This document shows, piece after piece, positions 61,023 to 64,000 of a stretch of DNA of 64,000 nt (position 1 is its first letter; each line of letters begins with the position of its first letter). The stretch comes from Cherax quadricarinatus (Eukaryota > Arthropoda > Malacostraca > Decapoda > Parastacidae). The DNA lies in assembly GCF_038502225.1 (NCBI RefSeq), contig NW_027196484.1:25546-89545 (forward strand). The letters run 5' to 3'. A model generated the notes under the pieces. The model worked only from the letters and a program-made list of their open reading frames with translations, made no database searches and had not been told where the DNA came from. The translations under genes and the position numbers were made by a program.

Positions 61023-62027
61023 CTAATCTGTTACAGAAATGTCAGCTTTTCTAAGGAAGGTAGAGAAATCATGTTCGTTTGAGATGGTATATTGTTGTCC
61101 TGTTGATGTTTTCCTTACTAGTATTTTCCCATCTCGCGTGAAACACTGATGTATTTTGTTTTCCTGTTTAAGTTTTCTCAGCCTGAACAGAAGGTTTTGA
61201 CGTTTTTTTGTTAGACACTCATTTATGTACACTCCATTTTTCATTGTAATTGCTGATTTAATTAGGTCCTTTCTTTTATCGTATGAATGAAGTCGGATCA
61301 TTATACTGTGTTTACTTCCTGGTTTTCCTAGCAAACGTGTTTCTTTGATTTCATTGTTTTGCACGATGACTTGTACGTGGTTCTGTATTATCCTGATAGC
61401 AGTTTCTTTGCACTGTGCTTGTGTTATGTCACTAGGAATGTGTGGACTGTTTATTATAACTGCATCAGACAACTTATCTTGTTCAGTTTTGTCGTCTTGG
61501 AAATCAAGGTATTCATTTAGTCGAGTGTGCATGTTCTGATTCCAGTCCTTGATTGCTTCTTCAACCTTCATATTTATTGTTGTTATTTGCTCAGTGTGAC
61601 TGGCTATAGCTGCTTTTAGAGTATTTTCTGTGTCAACACTTCCCGATGTAATCTTCTCTTCAAGGTTTTGGATCTTGTTCTCGAGGTTGGTTATCTTGGA
61701 TTCTCGTCGCTCGAGTGTTGCTTTGATATCTTTGATTTCATTTTCTAGAGCAACGATGTAGTCCTTGATATTGTCAGGAATAATCATACCTGAGTTATCA
61801 TGGGTGAATCCTTTGAAGGGAGTGGAGTTGGAGGGGGAGTCAGCCATGTTTGTTGTTGTTGTTGTTGTTCCCTGGGTGGCGGCGGTGAGGGGGGTTGATG
61901 ATACACCGGCGTCCTGCTGGGTAGACAAGTTGAGTTCTAGGGTCCTTGCTGTTATTCTTTTATTACTGGTGTTGTTTCTTCTGCGATATCCTTTCATAGT
62001 ATCACTGAAGTAGATACTGTGTAGCAA
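61023..62027 (-). CDS. Jockey-group LINE ORF1 protein (coiled coil + FP-like C-terminus)
   Basis: 334 residues, intact; an alternative start, MKGYRRRNNTSN, lies ten codons in. The N-terminus is Ser/Thr-rich and basic. Residues ~85-175 form a coiled coil (IVALENEIKDIKATLERRES, NLENKIQNLEEKI). The C-terminal part has KDLIKSAITMKNGVYINECL and KKRQNLLFRLRKLKQENKIH, then GKILVRKTSTGQQYTI. It resembles the FP-like nucleic-acid-binding region found in ORF1 proteins of several arthropod LINEs. It would bind the element RNA. No zinc knuckle is seen. Confidence 0.8.
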   Translation of the reverse strand: MLHSIYFSDTMKGYRRRNNTSNKRITARTLELNLSTQQDAGVSSTPLTAATQGTTTTTTNMADSPSNSTPFKGFTHDNSGMIIPDNIKDYIVALENEIKDIKATLERRESKITNLENKIQNLEEKITSGSVDTENTLKAAIASHTEQITTINMKVEEAIKDWNQNMHTRLNEYLDFQDDKTEQDKLSDAVIINSPHIPSDITQAQCKETAIRIIQNHVQVIVQNNEIKETRLLGKPGSKHSIMIRLHSYDKRKDLIKSAITMKNGVYINECLTKKRQNLLFRLRKLKQENKIHQCFTRDGKILVRKTSTGQQYTISNEHDFSTFLRKADISVTD

Positions 62028-62389
62028 TGGAGGAGAAGGCTTGTTTTCTCGGAGCTTGGGTTAAGTGGTTGTCTGGCAGCGGAGGCAGTGTTTGGGTTAG
62101 CAGGGCTGTCTTCCTTAGATCTTCTAATTTTGTCAAGATTTGGGTTACATTCTTAGTATTCTTGGGTCATGTTGTGGTCTACGTGGGTTCATGTAGTTGA
62201 ACTTTCACTTAGGCCATCACAAGTTTTGATGAGCGATGTATTTTTTTTTTGAGAAAGAAGAGCTGGTAGGATACCGTTGCTGCCGCTGCCGTCACTTAAA
62301 AATAACTCAGGGAATCTGCCATGTCCCACCATTATTGTACAAGAGAGTGGCCATGTCGTGCACAGGAGACTATATTAATTTATAACGTC

Positions 62390-64000
62390 ACAAAACATAC
62401 TCAACCCCTGCCAATTTGGATTCAGGAAAATAAAAGCACTAATGATGCTATTATAAAAATGCTAGATCTGCTTTACACAGCATTGGAAAATAAGGAATAT
62501 CCACTAAGAATTTTTATTGACCTAAGAAAAGCTTTTGACACAGTAGACCATGGCATGCTACTCCACAAACTTGACCATTATGGTATAAGAGGCCATGCGC
62601 TTGCATATTTCAAATCTTACCTTACTAATAGGTATCAGTATGTTACCATTAAAGACACAGCATCAACAACACAGCCACTTGATACTGGAGTTCCGCAGGG
62701 AAGTGTCCTTGGTCCCCTGCTCTTCCTCATATACATCAATGATCTTCCAAACGTATCTCGACACCTGAAACCCATTCTCTTTGCTGACGACACGACTTAT
62801 GTCATCTCTCACCCTAATCTTGCCACCCTCAACACCATTGTTAACGAGGAGCTGATCAAAATATCGACTTGGATGACAGCCAATAAACTTACGCTTAACG
62901 CTGACAAAACCTACTACATTATGTTTGGTAGCAGAGCAGGAGATGCGCAAATTAACATTAAGATCGACAACACTCTAATTACCAGGCATAATGAGGGCAA
63001 ATTCCTAGGCCTATACCTCGACAACAACCTGAACTTCAGCACCCATATCCAACACATAACCAAAAAAGTATCCAAAACGGTTAGGATCCTCTCCAAGATA
63101 CGATACTACGTGCCGCAAACTGCCCTTCTCACACTATACCATTCACTTATATATCCATACCTCACCTATGCTATCTGTGCTTGGGGTTCAACTGCAGCAA
63201 CACACCTAAAGCCAATAATAACCCAACTAAAAGCCGCAGTAAGAATAATCACTAAATCCCATCCCTGGCAACACCCCCCCCCACTCTTCATAGATCTAAA
63301 CTTACTCCCTGTTCAGTACATCCACACTTACTACTGTGCAATCTATATCTACAGGACCTTAAATTCCAATATTAACCTTGACCTAAAACGCTTTCTTGAT
63401 AGTTGTGACAGAACCCACAGGCACAACACCAGACACAAACATCTCTATGACATTCCCCGTGTCCGACTAAACCTTTACAAAAATTCAATGTATGTCAAAG
63501 GCCCTAAAATCTGGAACACCCTACCTGAAAATTCCAAAACTGCAGACACATTCATCACCTTCAAAACTACCATCAGAAAACATCTTATCTCCCTGATACA
63601 CCCTGTCAACTAATAATACGAATACCACCTGGTGGTTCACACTTACACTCACTCACCCATTTGACCATAAACAGAAATATCAATCTCAATCTCAAAATAA
63701 TGAATCTTAACTAGTCAAAAGTTGGCCTGTGATACTCCAATACTGAAACTATGTATAGTGCCAAAACAAAAGCATTCACATTGCTAAACTCACAACTAGT
63801 ATTTAGTCACTTAGCCATAATACCAACTTATCTCATAATTCTGTAACATTTTAAAACCTAAGATTTAATATAAGTCTGCCCGAAATGCCTAGCCATGCTA
63901 TTCGTTCTAGTGGTACACTCTGTAATTATTATTTTACTACATGTAAACCACACAATAACCAAATTCTGTAAACTCAGCATTGTAATACTTATAGAGAATA
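62390..64000 (+). mobile_element. Jockey-group LINE, copy 3 (RT + 3' UTR, runs off window)
   Basis: 5' truncated just before CQFGF (acaaaacatactcaacccct), complete RT C-terminus, then a non-coding 3' region to the window end. It lies head-to-head with the minus-strand element whose 5' end is near 62300. Confidence 0.88.
62426..63613 (+). CDS. Jockey-group LINE reverse transcriptase, 5' truncated
   Basis: Element frame from NKSTNDAIIKMLDLLYTALE: RIFIDLRKAFDTVDHGMLLH, GVPQGSVLGPLLFLIYINDL, ILFADDTTYVISHP (FADD), KFLGLYLDNNLNFSTHIQ, YAICAWGST, VKGPKIWNTLPENSKTADTF, stop TAA at 63611-63613. Upstream, QNILNPCQFGFR is in another frame because one A is missing near 62430. It lacks the front of RT and the endonuclease. 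Confidence 0.9.
   Translation, partial: ENKSTNDAIIKMLDLLYTALENKEYPLRIFIDLRKAFDTVDHGMLLHKLDHYGIRGHALAYFKSYLTNRYQYVTIKDTASTTQPLDTGVPQGSVLGPLLFLIYINDLPNVSRHLKPILFADDTTYVISHPNLATLNTIVNEELIKISTWMTANKLTLNADKTYYIMFGSRAGDAQINIKIDNTLITRHNEGKFLGLYLDNNLNFSTHIQHITKKVSKTVRILSKIRYYVPQTALLTLYHSLIYPYLTYAICAWGSTAATHLKPIITQLKAAVRIITKSHPWQHPPPLFIDLNLLPVQYIHTYYCAIYIYRTLNSNINLDLKRFLDSCDRTHRHNTRHKHLYDIPRVRLNLYKNSMYVKGPKIWNTLPENSKTADTFITFKTTIRKHLISLIHPVN

Larger units (their letters stand above)
56637..62300 (-). mobile_element. Jockey-group LINE, nearly complete (minus strand)
   Basis: About 5.6 kb. Order on the minus strand: leader (62300-62028), ORF1, a long AT-rich gap, ORF2 in two frames, a 3' UTR of about 350 bases and an (AAAT)n-type tail (56637-56676). 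Lesions are one frameshift near 59165 and a short CR1 insert at about 58871-58967. The family belongs near the CR1/L2/Jockey group (Daphne- or Crack-like); I could not settle the clade. Confidence 0.85.

Overview
This is eukaryotic, AT-rich, repeat-saturated DNA. The transposon mix points to an arthropod and most likely a decapod crustacean (crayfish, lobster, crab or shrimp): RTE-like, CR1 and Jockey-group LINEs, Penelope-like elements with GIY-YIG nuclease, piggyBac and Tigger/pogo DNA transposons, and decapod-type SINEs. That assignment is inference from family content, not from a marker gene.

One host gene was found. It is on the + strand and encodes the C-terminal Mod(r) domain of VPS37A, an ESCRT-I subunit. 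Four phase-consistent coding exons were found (15685-15843, 20511-20662, 28346-28465, 48676-48750), followed by a poly(A) signal at 48810. The 506 coding bases are spread over 33 kb, with introns of about 4.7, 7.7 and 20.2 kb made almost wholly of transposons. The N-terminal exons were not found and probably lie upstream of the window.

Layout. 1-3960: RTE-like LINE pieces and a composite DNA repeat. 3966-6721: a palindromic TA-flanked DNA transposon with an expanded 12-bp minisatellite. 6735-9645: an old minus-strand RTE split by a piggyBac-type element that itself holds a Tigger. 9646-13424: a near full-length CR1 with an SGNH-esterase ORF1. 13425-15646: two piggyBac-type non-autonomous elements. 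15685-28465: VPS37A exons 1-3 of the window, with Penelope, CR1, Tigger and SINE insertions in the introns. 29956-38163: a TTAA-flanked piggyBac broken by nested insertions, including a full-length RTE-like LINE with an intact 973-codon frame. 38210-48006: more RTE copies, a second copy of the palindromic transposon and a Tigger with a CTG-rich minisatellite. 48676: last VPS37A exon. 49492-54003: Tigger, MITE and Penelope remnants. 55268-64000: three copies of a Jockey-group LINE, one nearly complete on the minus strand.

Apart from VPS37A the coding sequence is retrotransposon or transposase. Several RTE copies are nearly identical, which suggests recent activity. The most notable signals are hammerhead-ribozyme-like cores at Penelope ends, with apparent 3-8 covariation; a non-autonomous family built from the two ends of the RTE element; the paired palindromic transposons; and chimeric junctions located at TA-inserted transposons.
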